DNA of 64,000 nt from Leptospira neocaledonica (GCF_002812205.1 NZ_NPEA01000005.1:62001-126000), one strand, 5' to 3'; numbered from the stretch's first letter, positions 1 through 11,482 are shown. The notes: a model not told the origin generated them from the sequence alone. Numbers and translations are program-made.

Positions 1-1654
1 TTGCACTACCTGCGATCTCTTCCGAGTTCGCAGCACTATTCTGAACAGTAACGGAGATATTCGAAACAGCGTTTGCAGTCTCCGAAATCGCCACCTTTTG
101 TTCTTTGACTGAGGTTCGGATCTCTTCCGATTTAGAGTCCACTTCGTTTACAGCCGTGATGATCGTTGCCTTCTTCTCCTGTTGGACTTTCATTGTGGAT
201 ACTATATTGTCCGAAGAAAATTTTATAAACGAGAGACCTTCCAGAAGTTCTGCATAAACTTTCACACAACTATCCACAAAGTTTTTGCCTGATTCAATTT
301 CCTGGTTGCTAGTGCGGATCAGGCTTTCGATCGTTTTGGTGCTTTGGTCCGTTTGTTCCGCTAATCTTGTGATCTCTGTTGCGACTACCGCGAATCCTTT
401 TCCGTGTTCTCCTGCTCTTGCCGCCTCTATGGCTGCGTTTAATGCGAGAAGGTTTACTTTTTCGGAAATCTCTTGGATGATCGCCGTGATTGATCTCATT
501 TCGCCAGAACTAGATTCAATTTTTATCATACTTTCGGAAAGGCTACCCATCGTCTTTTTGCCTGCTTCCGTTTTAGTATACATATCCGAAATTTTTCCTA
601 AAGAGTCGGAAACCGAATCTCCAACCTTAGTGATTAATGTGTCTAACTCTTTCATTTCTCCGGAAAAAGAAAGAATAAGTTTGTACTGACCTTCTGCATT
701 CGTAGTAACTTGTTCCATACCTGCGGAGATCTCTTCTACGGAAGCAGAGATCTCTTCCACAGAAGCTGATTCGCTTTGTGCATTTTCAGAAAGATATTCA
801 CTGGATTTAGAAAGTTGTTCCGCAGCGACCAAGATGGATTCCGAAAAAGTAAGGATAGAAGAAAGCATCTCCTTTACTTTACTCTGAAAATTCCGAAACA
901 CTAAGGATAGAAGGTAAAGTTCGTCTAGATTTAAACTGTCTTCTTCCACTTCTATAGGGCTACTAAAATCTGCATCCCGAATAGAAACTCTGACCCGATT
1001 CAGACCTTTTACGAGTCGAATAGAGAAATTTATGGAAGCATAAAGAATATAAGCGAGAGTAAGTGCGGAAAGTGAGAGAAAAATCGTAAGGCTAAATGTG
1101 TACTCAGTTTCCGCTCTTTGGTAGATTCTTTCGGAGATAAGAAGCTGGACCGAGATTAACTTTTCTATATTTCCCGCTACAGGATCAATTTTGGAATACA
1201 TCGTATGGTCGGCAAAATTTCCTAATCCGTCTTTATCTTTTGCAACCATCAAGGCTCTTGCTTCTTCTACACTTTTGTCCGCATCTTCAAAGAGAGGTTT
1301 TAGTTTATCAATAAGAACAGTTTCTTCGTCTACCAAATGGGTCGCAAGATACGAATTCCATTCCGACTTGATCTCCTTCATGGCCCGGTCTAGGTTTTCG
1401 ATCCCTTCTTCGTAAGTGAATGCTCCGCTTCTCACTTTGTGGACACAATCCACGATGGAAATCGCATAATGATCCGAGATCGTTTTTAATTGTTTTAATG
1501 GAATTAATCTATCGTTACGGATGGTTTCTATATCGTTGATCCTAGAAGCTGAATTAATGAGAGAAAGAGCCAGAATAATTAAAAAAGGAATTAATACAGA
1601 AGAGAACAGGATCGCAAGTTTAGATTTTAAGCTTAGTCGTAAATACCATTTCAT
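1..1654 (-). CDS. Methyl-accepting chemotaxis protein (C-terminus cut by window edge)
   Basis: Chemoreceptor that would signal to CheA/CheW at the inner membrane. Reading the minus strand from the ATG at 1654 gives [16 protein letters not shown], a first membrane helix at about residues 13-35, then a roughly 150-residue helical periplasmic sensor. A second membrane helix ([18 protein letters not shown]) and a HAMP-like linker follow. The long coiled-coil signalling domain contains the hallmark hairpin stretch [20 protein letters not shown]. The frame stays open to base 1, so about 551 codons are present and the end is missing. The sensor domain resembles no ligand domain I can name; a four-helix-bundle sensor is the likely fold. 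Its upstream neighbour on the plus strand is divergent. Confidence 0.95.
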   Translation of the reverse strand, partial: MKWYLRLSLKSKLAILFSSVLIPFLIILALSLINSASRINDIETIRNDRLIPLKQLKTISDHYAISIVDCVHKVRSGAFTYEEGIENLDRAMKEIKSEWNSYLATHLVDEETVLIDKLKPLFEDADKSVEEARALMVAKDKDGLGNFADHTMYSKIDPVAGNIEKLISVQLLISERIYQRAETEYTFSLTIFLSLSALTLAYILYASINFSIRLVKGLNRVRVSIRDADFSSPIEVEEDSLNLDELYLLSLVFRNFQSKVKEMLSSILTFSESILVAAEQLSKSSEYLSENAQSESASVEEISASVEEISAGMEQVTTNAEGQYKLILSFSGEMKELDTLITKVGDSVSDSLGKISDMYTKTEAGKKTMGSLSESMIKIESSSGEMRSITAIIQEISEKVNLLALNAAIEAARAGEHGKGFAVVATEITRLAEQTDQSTKTIESLIRTSNQEIESGKNFVDSCVKVYAELLEGLSFIKFSSDNIVSTMKVQQEKKATIITAVNEVDSKSEEIRTSVKEQKVAISETANAVSNISVTVQNSAANSEEIAGSA

Positions 1655-1984
1655 GAAAACACTCCGGGCGGGGAGTATATCACAGAATAGAACATTAATC
1701 GAGCAAATTAGAACGCTTCTTACAATTAAATGAGAAGACTGAATTTCAGACGGAAGAATTTATTTCCTAGGGGATAGTCCCTTTTTCTTTCTCTAGACAA
1801 AATCGATTTGAGTATACGAAATAGAATTTACTGTTGTGAAACAACTGTTAGTTATCTGATTTACCCGGACTTGAATCGTTGTAGCGATTGCTATAGACTT
1901 GACAGTATCTGATTAATGGCTAATGTCGGAGATCGAGCCCCTGGCTTTATATAATACAAACGTTATAAAAAGGGAGAGGCGGTA
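1655..1984. promoter_or_regulatory. Divergent intergenic region, no gene seen
   Basis: These 330 bases separate the divergent chemoreceptor and the 499-residue protein gene. No open frame looks coding. A perfect TTGACA lies at 1899-1904, but the hexamers at the right spacing match the -10 consensus poorly. A perfect TATAAT lies at 1950-1955 without a recognisable -35. A GGGAGAGG ribosome-binding site at about 1971-1979 precedes the plus-strand start. Promoters for both genes must lie here but I cannot place them firmly. Confidence 0.35.
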
Positions 1985-3484
1985 ATGAGCCTTTTGAGAC
2001 AAAGAATAGAAAGAGAAAAAAAATCCGGGAAACTACTACTCCATTCACTGATCCTTATATTTGCGATCAGCGGATCCGTACTATCCTTATCCGCAGCGTT
2101 TTCCTTAAAACAAATACCTGACTCTATCGGTCCGGATGGAAGAAATATCTCCAGACAGTTCTTCCAATTTTTGAAAACCGCAATCATCAAGAACAAATAC
2201 GACGGAAGAGCGGAAGGTTTTCATAAATATTTAGATCGTTCCTTGGAAAGATTCGAATTAAAAAATCTGTTTAATTCTGAATACATGAACAAGGATGAAA
2301 ATGGACAACATTATGTTACCTATCGTGGAAGATTTGCGAACGATGGATATAAGGTAAGTCTAGAAACTATACGAATGAAGGATGTTCCTATTCCTAGTTT
2401 CGGGGATTTTACTGCTGAGTTTGCATTAAAACATAATCCGAATCCTACTTATGGTGGGAATTCCTACTCCGGGAATTTGGACGTTCTCACTCATCTTGGA
2501 CCATTCACTCATAAACATGGATTGAGTGCGATGGATTCAGGATTACATTTTTTAGATGCAAATAATCTGAAATCTATCAATGCACCTGAGACTACTTCTT
2601 TCAAAAAAATTAAGGACCCGGATGCAAGAAAGGCAATCAACGATTTTACGGAATCGTTCCCCGCACTTGCAAAGTTCATGGGTTATTATTTCGGTTTGGA
2701 TTCTTTGTTGAAGGTCCAACAAGACGGCAAACTTCCAGGAGTGACCGCTTTCACGTTTGAAGGAAATATAGAACAAACCCTGATGAGAGATTATCCGGAT
2801 CTAGGCGATTATCTGGACGATATTAAATATTTGGGTTTTATTAAATTAAGAATTACGAATGTTTCCGGAAGATCCCTGGCGGAATTTGCGATCGAATCCA
2901 AAACTAGAGAAATCCGTTTTAAGTTTTTTACTCTGAACGGCAAGGTGATCCCTTACGATACAAAAGGGAATTTTTATCCTCAGGAAGCGTTCACACTTAG
3001 TTCTCTTTCTGAATTTCCTTTCGTAGTAAAAGCAAGTTTAGAAGCAAACCTTTACGGTTTGGTTCTCGAGAACAACGACGTTCAATTGCTTGGTAGATTC
3101 TCTAATACCGCAACTTCCGGGATTTTGAACTTAAAAATTACTAAGATAGAAGAATTCGATGTAAGTGGTGCTTTCGGATATTTTGCTCCTTCTTGGGCCA
3201 TCAATATATTCATTCCGGGAAATCTTCAGTCCATTATTTATGAGTTCACTGAAACTTTAGTAAAGGCGAATAACGGAAAAGGGACCAGCATCGTATTGAG
3301 ATGGGACAGAGATTCTGCCAGAACCACGATGAAGACTCATATCGAAACGGAGTTTTTAGATAATTTTTTCATCAGATTCGGGTTGAAAATTTGGAATCAT
3401 AAGGTCCTTCCGGATGAAGACGCCAAGGATGATATAAGAGCGGTACTTTCTAAAACGATTGACCTATTGTTGAAAGGGATTTAA
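1985..3484 (+). CDS. Conserved-looking membrane-anchored protein of unknown function
   Basis: I do not recognise this 499-residue protein. It has a short basic N-terminus (RQRIEREKKSGK), then one hydrophobic segment at about residues 18-42 (LLLHSLILIFAISGSVLSLS) that could be an uncleaved anchor or a signal peptide. A long soluble region rich in aromatic and charged residues follows with no low-complexity. No catalytic motif or repeat stands out, and there is no lipobox. The start is well supported by a GGGAGAGG Shine-Dalgarno just upstream. It is followed after 37 bases, across a hairpin, by a DUF4345-type gene, so the two may share a transcript. An envelope location is inferred from the N-terminus only. 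Confidence 0.85.
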   Translation: MSLLRQRIEREKKSGKLLLHSLILIFAISGSVLSLSAAFSLKQIPDSIGPDGRNISRQFFQFLKTAIIKNKYDGRAEGFHKYLDRSLERFELKNLFNSEYMNKDENGQHYVTYRGRFANDGYKVSLETIRMKDVPIPSFGDFTAEFALKHNPNPTYGGNSYSGNLDVLTHLGPFTHKHGLSAMDSGLHFLDANNLKSINAPETTSFKKIKDPDARKAINDFTESFPALAKFMGYYFGLDSLLKVQQDGKLPGVTAFTFEGNIEQTLMRDYPDLGDYLDDIKYLGFIKLRITNVSGRSLAEFAIESKTREIRFKFFTLNGKVIPYDTKGNFYPQEAFTLSSLSEFPFVVKASLEANLYGLVLENNDVQLLGRFSNTATSGILNLKITKIEEFDVSGAFGYFAPSWAINIFIPGNLQSIIYEFTETLVKANNGKGTSIVLRWDRDSARTTMKTHIETEFLDNFFIRFGLKIWNHKVLPDEDAKDDIRAVLSKTIDLLLKGI

Positions 3485-3487
3485 CAC

Positions 3488-3512
3488 TTTCGGGTCGGAC
3501 CTCGATCCGAAA
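3488..3512 (+). other. Intercistronic hairpin
   Basis: A 10-bp stem (TTTCGGGTCG with CGATCCGAAA, one G-T pair) encloses the five-base loop GACCT. It lies immediately after the stop of the 499-residue protein and abuts the AGGGAG ribosome-binding site of the next gene. No T-run follows, so it is more likely an mRNA-processing, stability or translation-control structure than an intrinsic terminator. Confidence 0.45.
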
Positions 3513-3521
3513 GGGAGAATC

Positions 3522-3917
3522 ATGCAAACAAATCAAGCCATGTCGATCGGTACTCGTGTCGTCCAAGTCTGTCTGTTTTTAGCCTCCGCCATTGCAATTT
3601 TTGGCGGAAGTTTACAGATGTATTTAGGAGAACCTACAGTCAGCGCTAGGTTGGATAATATACATAGGTTCATGGCGGGGATCTATTTATCTATGGGATT
3701 GATTTGTTTTTGGGCCGCTTATACTATTCGTATCCAAAGAAACTTGGTCTATTTGATCGCTTTGGGAATTTTTATAGCAGCGCTCGGAAGGGTGTATTCC
3801 ATTTCAATTGTTGGATTGCCTGAACCTCCCGAACTTTGGATAGGCTATCTAACCCCGGAGATATTACTTCCTATTATTCTTGTGATTGCTCAATCTAAAC
3901 GAAAGGAAATCCAATAA
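3522..3917 (+). CDS. DUF4345-type four-helix membrane protein
   Basis: Small integral membrane protein of 131 residues with four predicted helices at about residues 13-33, 48-66, 74-95 and 108-124. The pattern (helix ending SLQMYLGEP, DNIHRFMAGIYLSMG, LGRVYSISIVGLPEP) fits the DUF4345 family, whose biochemical role is unknown. The start has an AGGGAGAATC ribosome-binding site. A second Met at residue 6 is possible but less well spaced. The gene follows the 499-residue protein closely and is closed by a hairpin terminator. Confidence 0.8.
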   Translation: MQTNQAMSIGTRVVQVCLFLASAIAIFGGSLQMYLGEPTVSARLDNIHRFMAGIYLSMGLICFWAAYTIRIQRNLVYLIALGIFIAALGRVYSISIVGLPEPPELWIGYLTPEILLPIILVIAQSKRKEIQ

Positions 3918-3935
3918 AACTAAACTTTCTTAAAT

Positions 3936-3965
3936 GCTCGCGTGTATCTTCATGCGAGCTTGATC
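3936..3965 (+). terminator. Probable intrinsic terminator
   Basis: The stem GCTCGCGTG / CATGCGAGC has one wobble pair and encloses a six-base loop; it is followed by the T-rich stretch TTGATCTTCTT. It sits between the convergent DUF4345-type and methyltransferase genes and would serve the plus-strand gene. The T-run is interrupted, so efficiency is uncertain. Confidence 0.55.
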
Positions 3966-3973
3966 TTCTTGCC

Positions 3974-4603
3974 CTAATGTAATTTCCAAACATTCTCTTT
4001 AGCCGTGTGACCCTTAAGTCCATCAGCCATATCTTTACTCATAAGATTATCTATGGTAAAAGTATTTTTATAATGTAAATTTACTTCTTCCTTTGAGATA
4101 GAGAAAGGAGGGCCGGCGAGTTTTGTTTGATCATATTCGTATGTGATTAGAAGTTGCGGCGCATTATTCGTGATCCGAACTAAATGTGCCGAATAGAGAA
4201 GTCTAGTTTCTTGGGGAAGTGCGACTAAGGCTGCTCTATCATAAACCCCATCCACAGGACCTAGAATATCTTTAGATAAATCGAATATATCTCCCACAAA
4301 AATATCTATACTTTCTGCACTATATCGATTGAGTTTTCCAATAGGAGAAATTTTAGGCTCAACTCCTAATTCTTGAAATAATTGTTGGATTGCCAGCTCT
4401 GCAAGTTCTGCACCGGCGATTTTATATCCATTAGAAAGAAGCCAAGCTATGTCCAAAGTTTTTCCACATAATGGAATAAAGATGCGGCTATCTTTTGCCA
4501 AAGAAAGTTCTTTGAAATATTCGAGTAGGAGAGGGTTTGTTTCTCGTTCGTGGAAGGCTATATTATTATCTTTCCATTTACTTAACCAAAAGTCTTTTTC
4601 CAT
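3974..4603 (-). CDS. tpm: Thiopurine S-methyltransferase family protein
   Basis: SAM-dependent methyltransferase of the TPMT family (209 residues), which in bacteria methylates thiopurines and oxidised selenium or tellurium compounds. The N-terminus MEKDFWLSKWKDNNIAFHE is typical of the family. The SAM-binding signature follows as FIPLCGKTLDIAWLLSNGYKIAGAELAELA, with the GPVDGVYDRAALVALP strand-loop typical of motif II. I place the start at 4603 because a GAGGGA ribosome-binding site lies just upstream and family members begin here. An in-frame ATG at 4654 would add 17 atypical residues. It is monocistronic and faces a 570-bp gap. Confidence 0.9.
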   Translation of the reverse strand: MEKDFWLSKWKDNNIAFHERETNPLLLEYFKELSLAKDSRIFIPLCGKTLDIAWLLSNGYKIAGAELAELAIQQLFQELGVEPKISPIGKLNRYSAESIDIFVGDIFDLSKDILGPVDGVYDRAALVALPQETRLLYSAHLVRITNNAPQLLITYEYDQTKLAGPPFSISKEEVNLHYKNTFTIDNLMSKDMADGLKGHTAKENVWKLH

Positions 4604-4852
4604 AACCGATCCCTCTAATCCGAACTCTGTAAATTTGTAGGAGCTCCAACTCACTGTATTAGTTTTGAAACGTTTGGCAACACTTTAGAAGAGAGAGTTG
4701 GATTGGTGAAACGATTGCCGGTGGGCGGATGCAGTGGTTGTCAAGTGAGATAGAGTTACTGCGCGGCGCGGGCGGATGGGCGAATTAACGCATAAGCCTG
4801 ACAATTTGGGTGGATGTGCGAGTTTGCGCCCATGCGCGTGGATGCTGCCGCC

Positions 4853-4905
4853 TCTCCGAACTTTCGCCCATGCACTCAAATCCAAATGCATCTCCGAACT
4901 TTCGC
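4853..4905. repeat. Two 15-bp direct repeats
   Basis: TCTCCGAACTTTCGC occurs at 4853-4867 and again at 4891-4905, a 38-base period. The octamer GCCCATGC recurs just upstream of and just after the first copy. The block is locally GC-rich in an AT-leaning gap. It may be the remains of a repeat element or a protein-binding array; nothing in the sequence decides. Confidence 0.6.
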
Positions 4906-5021
4906 AAAACCGCCGTAACATTCAAACAAATCAAAACTATCTATAACAACTTCTAATATCTCATGCCGCCCGTACTCACATTCATTTCTCTTTCCATAAC
5001 AACTTCTTCCCTTCTCCTTTT

Positions 5022-5042
5022 ATAAAATAACCATTATTTTAT
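5022..5042. promoter_or_regulatory. Perfect 9-3-9 AT-rich palindrome
   Basis: ATAAAATAA, three bases (CCA), then TTATTTTAT forms a perfect inverted repeat 135 bases upstream of the macrodomain gene. It could be an operator or a hairpin. It matches no site I know well enough to name. Confidence 0.45.
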
Positions 5043-5176
5043 TCTAAACTTCCCTTGGATTTTATTCTTTTTTCCGCCAAACAATGGCTATAGGTCCTTC
5101 TCATTATTAAACGAATTATAAAAATAAAATGGAATTTTCCTTGCAAGGGATCTATTTTTGGGTCATTTAAATTGCG

Positions 5177-5728
5177 ATGGAAATTTTTGTTTGGAAAGGT
5201 GATATTACATCCATTCAGGCCGATGTGGTAGTAAATGCTGCCAATTCTTCCCTATCGGGAGGAGGCGGAGTGGATGGAGCCATTCATAGAGTGGGTGGAC
5301 CGAAGATCATGGAAGAATGTAGGATATTGAAGATCAAAAAATATCCGAACGGCCTTCCTACTGGTCAATGTGTTCTTACTTCTGGAGGGCAACTCCCTGC
5401 CAAGTATGTGATCCATGCGGTGGGCCCAGTTTGGAAAGGCGGAGATTATCAGGAGGCTTCTTTATTAGAAGCTTGTTATAGGAATATTCTGAAATTGTCT
5501 TCGGACCGTGCATTCGAGTCGATTGCTCTTCCAAGTATTAGCACAGGGATCTATGCGTATCCAAAAGAATTGGCAGCTCCAATAGCGATCAGAACTATCT
5601 TGGATCATAAGGACCAATTTCCCAGAAAGTTGATCTTTGTTTGTTTTGATCAGGAAACTAAAGATCTATATGAGGAAATTCTAAATCAATCCGGGGTTAA
5701 TTTTAAAGAAGGGATTTCTTCCCTCTAA
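5177..5728 (+). CDS. Macrodomain protein (O-acetyl-ADP-ribose deacetylase-like)
   Basis: A single macrodomain of 183 residues. Members bind ADP-ribose and the YmdB/MacroD group hydrolyse O-acetyl-ADP-ribose or ADP-ribosyl groups. Seen here are the binding-loop motif VVVNAANSSLSGGGGVDGAIH (about residues 18-38), the second loop ALPSISTGIYAYPKE and the strand YVIHAVGPVWKGG. Asn and Asp positions in NAAN and GGGVDGAIH match the catalytic class. The start gives the usual family N-terminus MEIFVWKGDITSI, but no Shine-Dalgarno is visible ahead of it. It is convergent with the esterase gene, with only four bases between stops. Confidence 0.92.
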   Translation: MEIFVWKGDITSIQADVVVNAANSSLSGGGGVDGAIHRVGGPKIMEECRILKIKKYPNGLPTGQCVLTSGGQLPAKYVIHAVGPVWKGGDYQEASLLEACYRNILKLSSDRAFESIALPSISTGIYAYPKELAAPIAIRTILDHKDQFPRKLIFVCFDQETKDLYEEILNQSGVNFKEGISSL

Positions 5729-5732
5729 TATT

Positions 5733-7250
5733 TTACAGGCCTATGCCTGCTGCTCCTCCGCAGGTAGTATACATGTCTTGCTTTGGACTTGTGGAGTAGG
5801 ATTCGTCGGAGGTTGCCTTTCCAAAATTTTCATTAATCGTGCTATCGAATAGATTCGTATTCACACAGGATCCGGAAGAATCATTACATTGGACGTTTGC
5901 TGGAGGACTTGCTCCATTTGCTAAAGTGTTTAACCAAGTGGAAAATTTGACTCCACCACTTTTTAAAGAATACATGTCATTATATGTGGTGATAGTATGA
6001 ATATCTCCCGGACCTATATAGTATCTATAATTGGTCATGGAACTTGCATCCTTCATTTTAGAAACTGCCTGCTGGGACCAATCACAAGTTGTATAATCTT
6101 TAGAACTGGAAGAATTTCCGTCGGGCACTGAACTTCCGTCGCTATCTCCATAAATGATAGAATATGATTTTCCCGCTTGGTACGGATCCGGAGTGGTTGC
6201 AGTTGAATAGGCAATAGAAGAATTATTAATCTTATTGATCTGCCCCATCACATGGTAAAAAAATCTTTGGTTTCCATCGAATAATGCCGTGTATTGTCCT
6301 AGCACATCCAATGGATATTCAGCGGCGACCTTTTTGAAAAAGTCGTTAATAGAAGGAGAACCGGTAGTCGTATAATTTGCGGTGATCCCATTTACCCAAA
6401 TAGGAAGATTGGAATTAGAAAAACTAGTCCCGCTTCCGATCCCATTTGTTTCTACTCCCCAAGAACTTTCGAGCAATGGGAAAAAGGCAGGGCCAATTGT
6501 ATAAGTTCCAGTCGGTACCACCGCATTGGAAGCGTCGGATAACATTCTTACTTTTGCACCTGAATCTATTGTGGTTACAGTTTCTCGAATAATCGGATAA
6601 TTTAATATAGCTCCGTATCCGCCCGCACTTTGGCCAGTCACAAAAACTCTGTCCAGTTGAGAGTAAGAATTTTGGACAAATTTAAGAACGGAAATTACAT
6701 TATCATAACCGTGGTGTTTGATCGTTCCGCTCGCATACGTTTTGTCCTTACTTCCTACGTGTAGATCTCCCGAACAATATGGTACAAATATAATATCATA
6801 ATCTTTGAATGGATTCTCGGCTACAGTCTGGTCTATAACTCCTTTGAATAAAAGATCTAATGCAAAATCCGGCACCGTATTCAACTGGTTAAAATAAGTG
6901 ACTGTATTACTTCCAAAACAGTTTGCATTATCCCAACAAGCTCCTCCTCCCATAAAATTGATCAGAAGTTTTTTATTATTCGCAGCCACTGTCTTTCTGA
7001 AAAAATAGAAGTTCACATTTCCTTCCGTACCGCTACATTTCGGATCAAATATTGCAGTATATGTGTAAGGTGTGCCTCCGTGATCCACCTGGGTGGTGAA
7101 TGTCCCAGGCTCCGGAGTGATCCTGGTAAATGGGCTTGTGACCAAATCTACAATGAGTGTGGTAGTAAGAAGTTCCTGACTATCGTCTTTATCTTTGGTG
7201 CAGTATATTTGAGAAAATATTAGGAAGATCGTTAACAGTCGGATTGTCAT
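5733..7250 (-). CDS. Pectinacetylesterase/Notum-type lipoprotein, copy 1
   Basis: Putative serine carboxylesterase of the pectinacetylesterase family (505 residues), an alpha/beta-hydrolase group acting on O-acyl esters. The N-terminus (LLTIFLIFSQIYCTKDKDD) reads as a signal peptide with spirochaetal lipobox and Cys at residue 17, so a surface or periplasmic lipoprotein is inferred. Family signatures seen are INFMGGGACWDNANCFG (oxyanion loop) and the nucleophile elbow GQSAGGYGAI with Ser208. The catalytic His candidate lies in GPGDIHTIT. Many Cys residues could form disulfides. The next gene upstream on the same strand is a paralogue, which suggests tandem duplication. The true substrate is unknown; pectin itself is unlikely. 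Confidence 0.87.
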   Translation of the reverse strand: MTIRLLTIFLIFSQIYCTKDKDDSQELLTTTLIVDLVTSPFTRITPEPGTFTTQVDHGGTPYTYTAIFDPKCSGTEGNVNFYFFRKTVAANNKKLLINFMGGGACWDNANCFGSNTVTYFNQLNTVPDFALDLLFKGVIDQTVAENPFKDYDIIFVPYCSGDLHVGSKDKTYASGTIKHHGYDNVISVLKFVQNSYSQLDRVFVTGQSAGGYGAILNYPIIRETVTTIDSGAKVRMLSDASNAVVPTGTYTIGPAFFPLLESSWGVETNGIGSGTSFSNSNLPIWVNGITANYTTTGSPSINDFFKKVAAEYPLDVLGQYTALFDGNQRFFYHVMGQINKINNSSIAYSTATTPDPYQAGKSYSIIYGDSDGSSVPDGNSSSSKDYTTCDWSQQAVSKMKDASSMTNYRYYIGPGDIHTITTYNDMYSLKSGGVKFSTWLNTLANGASPPANVQCNDSSGSCVNTNLFDSTINENFGKATSDESYSTSPKQDMYTTCGGAAGIGL

Positions 7251-7316
7251 AAAAGCCTAATACCGCCCCGTCAGACGGGCGATATCGACAATACTTTATC
7301 CCTAGTTTGTAGAATG

Positions 7317-8747
<1,431 letters not shown>

Positions 8748-8926
8748 TCGTATTATCCCCGTTCTAACAAAACAGTCGAAATGTTTATATATTTCCCATT
8801 TAGACTGACGCATATCCCCAAACATTCAAGTTCTTTTCATTGTCGAAGAAAAAGAAAGATTTGAGTACTAGGAGCGAACCCAGAAACTGGAATCGGTCCG
8901 ATTATTTTTAAAACCGAAGGTGAAAC

Positions 8927-11386
8927 GTGGATCTTTTTGATGATATGGGTGATGTTGAAGGAAGTATCGTACCGGTAGATTCCATTCTTCCTCCCGAATT
9001 ATTTCTGGTGCCGATCAAGACCAGGCCTGTATTTCCCGGGATCATCACTCCTCTGATCGTTCCGGGGGGCAAATTTGCAAAGGCCGTGGACGAGGCTTTA
9101 AAAGGTAATTCTTTCATCGGACTTGTTCTTCTTAAGGATGAGGAGAATGAAAAGAAAACGGAAGAGAATATTTACGATTTCGGTGTGGTGGCCAAAATAT
9201 TGAAGAAGGTGAATCTTCCTGATGGTGCCGTAAATATTCTGATCAATACTGTCCGCAGATTTAAGGTGGAATCATTTTCTTCCGTAGAACCTTTGATGAT
9301 CGCAAAAGTGAGCTATCCGGAAGAAGAACCCGGTGCTTCTAAAAATACGATCAAAGCAATGATGAGAACTCTTCTTATTATGACCAGGGAACTTGCTCAG
9401 AATAATCCTCTCTTTACGGAAGAGATGAAGCTTACCATGCTGAATGTGAACGAGCCAGGTAAGATGGCGGACTTTGTATGCAGTATTTTGAATATTGAAA
9501 AAGAAGATTATCAATCCGTAATAGAATCTGTGAATCTAAAGGATAGGATTGAAAAAGTTCTACTCTACCTGAAAAAGGAAATCGATCTTGTTAGTCTCCA
9601 AAGAGAAATTCAGGAGAATATCCAGGATAAAATTGATAAACAACAAAGACAGTTTTTCTTAAGAGAACAGTTGAAAGCCATTCAGGCTGAACTCGGCCAG
9701 AAAGAAGGAAAGTACGAGAAGAAGTACGAAAAATTCTTAGAAAGACTGAAAGGTATTCCTGCCGATCCGGAAGTGATAGAAGAAGTAGAAAGAGAGATGG
9801 ATAAGTTTTTCTATACGGATCAGAATACTGCGGATTATAATGTAGTCCGAAACTATTTGGATATTATGGAAAGTCTTCCTTGGGAAGCCGCTCCTTCAAG
9901 GGAAATTGATTTAGATAAAGCTAGAAAGACCTTAGATAAAGATCATTATAAACTGGATGATGTGAAAGAAAGGATTCTGGAATTTTTGGCAGTGAAGAAG
10001 TTGAAGCCGACAGAAAAAGGTTCTATTCTTCTTTTGGTAGGACCCCCTGGAGTTGGAAAAACTTCTATCGCAAAGTCTATCGCAGAAGCCATGGGCAGAA
10101 AATTTTTTAGATTTTCCGTGGGTGGGATGAGAGACGAAGCGGAGATCAAAGGACATCGCAGGACTTATATCGGTGCAATGCCTGGTAAGATCATCACTGC
10201 ATTAAGAATTACTAAAGAAAAAGATTCTGTGATTCTATTGGATGAAATAGACAAGCTTGGACTCGGAATGCAGGGAGACCCTGCAGCCGCTCTTCTAGAA
10301 GTTTTGGATCCGGAGCAGAATAAAACATTCAGAGATCATTATCTGGATCTTCCATTTGATCTTTCTTCCGTATTCTTTATTGCGACAGCGAACACATTAG
10401 ATTCTATTAGTAGGATCCTTTTGGATCGTATGGAAGTGATCAATCTTTCGGGTTATATCACGGATGAGAAGGTTCAGATCTTTAATAAACATCTCTGGAA
10501 AAAGGTCCTGGAGAAAAACGGGATAGAACCTTACGGAATACAAATAGATAAAAAAGCGGTCGTTACTCTTATCGACCATTATTCCAGAGAATCCGGCGTA
10601 AGAGGTTTGGAGAAACAATCGGATAAATTGGCTAGGAAGCTTGCGCTTCAAATCGTAAAGGGTGAATCTTATCCAAAACATATCCAACCAAAGGATGTGG
10701 AAAAATTTTTAGGAGTTCCTAAATACACGGATGATAGGATGACTAAGCCTACAGTTCCAGGAACCGCTTTGGGACTTGCTTGGACTTCTGTAGGAGGAGC
10801 AACATTACTTATAGAGGCGGTATTTGTAAAAGGAAAAGGAGGAATACTTCTTACCGGAATGATCGGAAAATCCATGGAAGAATCCTCCAGTATAGCTCTT
10901 AGTTATATTAAAAATTTCTTAGGTAGTGAGGAATTGTTCACCGAAAAAACGATCCATCTTCATGTTCCGGATGGTGCTACTCCAAAAGACGGACCAAGTG
11001 CAGGGATTACGATGGCAACCGCTATTCTTTCCTTGGTATTGGATAAAAGGATCAAACTTGGATTCGGTATGACTGGAGAATTAACTCTGACCGGAGAAGT
11101 ATTAGCTATCGGCGGTTTAAGAGAAAAGATTGTAGCTGCCAAAAGAATTGGCGTTTATAAGATCATTTTTCCTTCGGACAATAGGCCTCAGTTAGACGAA
11201 ATACCTGACTATGTAAAGAAAGGAATGGAATTCTTTCCTGTTTCTAAATTCGAAGAAGTTGCTAAAATACTATTCGAGCCAAAGGTAATAGACGGAGTTT
11301 TAAAATCTAAAACAGAACAGGTTGCAATTGCGAAGAAGACTAAACCTTCTCCAAAAAAGAAGGTAGCACCTCGCAAGAAGAAGTAA
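8927..11386 (+). CDS. lon: ATP-dependent protease Lon
   Basis: Cytosolic AAA+ serine protease (819 residues) that degrades misfolded and regulatory proteins. The LON N-terminal domain spans about residues 25-220 and a coiled region about 225-290. The AAA module has Walker A GPPGVGKT at 372-379 and Walker B DEIDK at 439-443. The protease domain has catalytic Ser691 in [12 protein letters not shown] and Lys734 in GGLREK. The start is a GTG at 8927 with a GAAGGTG-like ribosome-binding site. After the conserved domain it carries an extra Lys-rich tail ending [14 protein letters not shown], not part of the classical family. The same motif ends the hydrolase at 47385-48335. It is divergent from the esterase pair. 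Confidence 0.98.
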   Translation: MDLFDDMGDVEGSIVPVDSILPPELFLVPIKTRPVFPGIITPLIVPGGKFAKAVDEALKGNSFIGLVLLKDEENEKKTEENIYDFGVVAKILKKVNLPDGAVNILINTVRRFKVESFSSVEPLMIAKVSYPEEEPGASKNTIKAMMRTLLIMTRELAQNNPLFTEEMKLTMLNVNEPGKMADFVCSILNIEKEDYQSVIESVNLKDRIEKVLLYLKKEIDLVSLQREIQENIQDKIDKQQRQFFLREQLKAIQAELGQKEGKYEKKYEKFLERLKGIPADPEVIEEVEREMDKFFYTDQNTADYNVVRNYLDIMESLPWEAAPSREIDLDKARKTLDKDHYKLDDVKERILEFLAVKKLKPTEKGSILLLVGPPGVGKTSIAKSIAEAMGRKFFRFSVGGMRDEAEIKGHRRTYIGAMPGKIITALRITKEKDSVILLDEIDKLGLGMQGDPAAALLEVLDPEQNKTFRDHYLDLPFDLSSVFFIATANTLDSISRILLDRMEVINLSGYITDEKVQIFNKHLWKKVLEKNGIEPYGIQIDKKAVVTLIDHYSRESGVRGLEKQSDKLARKLALQIVKGESYPKHIQPKDVEKFLGVPKYTDDRMTKPTVPGTALGLAWTSVGGATLLIEAVFVKGKGGILLTGMIGKSMEESSSIALSYIKNFLGSEELFTEKTIHLHVPDGATPKDGPSAGITMATAILSLVLDKRIKLGFGMTGELTLTGEVLAIGGLREKIVAAKRIGVYKIIFPSDNRPQLDEIPDYVKKGMEFFPVSKFEEVAKILFEPKVIDGVLKSKTEQVAIAKKTKPSPKKKVAPRKKK

Positions 11387-11482
11387 ATCTTCAATATTTC
11401 GCCCCGAGATAGCGGTCCTTAAGCAGATCAAAATAATTTGCTTTTTAGGACCCGTTTCCGACCCTGTTCGGAGGAGACCATA

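Larger units (their letters stand above)
4604..5176. other. Long intergenic region, GC-rich half plus AT-rich half
   Basis: This 573-base gap separates the divergent methyltransferase and macrodomain genes. The stretch at about 4690-4925 is visibly GC-richer than its surroundings and holds short repeats (given separately). The stretch 4930-5176 is very AT-rich and contains a 21-bp palindrome. An open frame at 4685-4921 has low-complexity residues and no gene-like context, so I do not call it. Promoters for both flanking genes presumably lie here. Confidence 0.5.

Noticed and set aside
285..689. Plus-strand frame of 134 codons
   Set aside because: It lies opposite the chemoreceptor signalling domain, whose minus-strand reading matches the family fully.
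1899..1926. Possible promoter TTGACA with TAATGT
   Set aside because: The -10 matches only three of six bases and the spacing is 16; too weak to call.
4685..4921. Minus-strand frame of 78 codons
   Set aside because: Composition is His/Arg/Pro-rich and it overlaps direct repeats; no ribosome-binding site or coding pattern.
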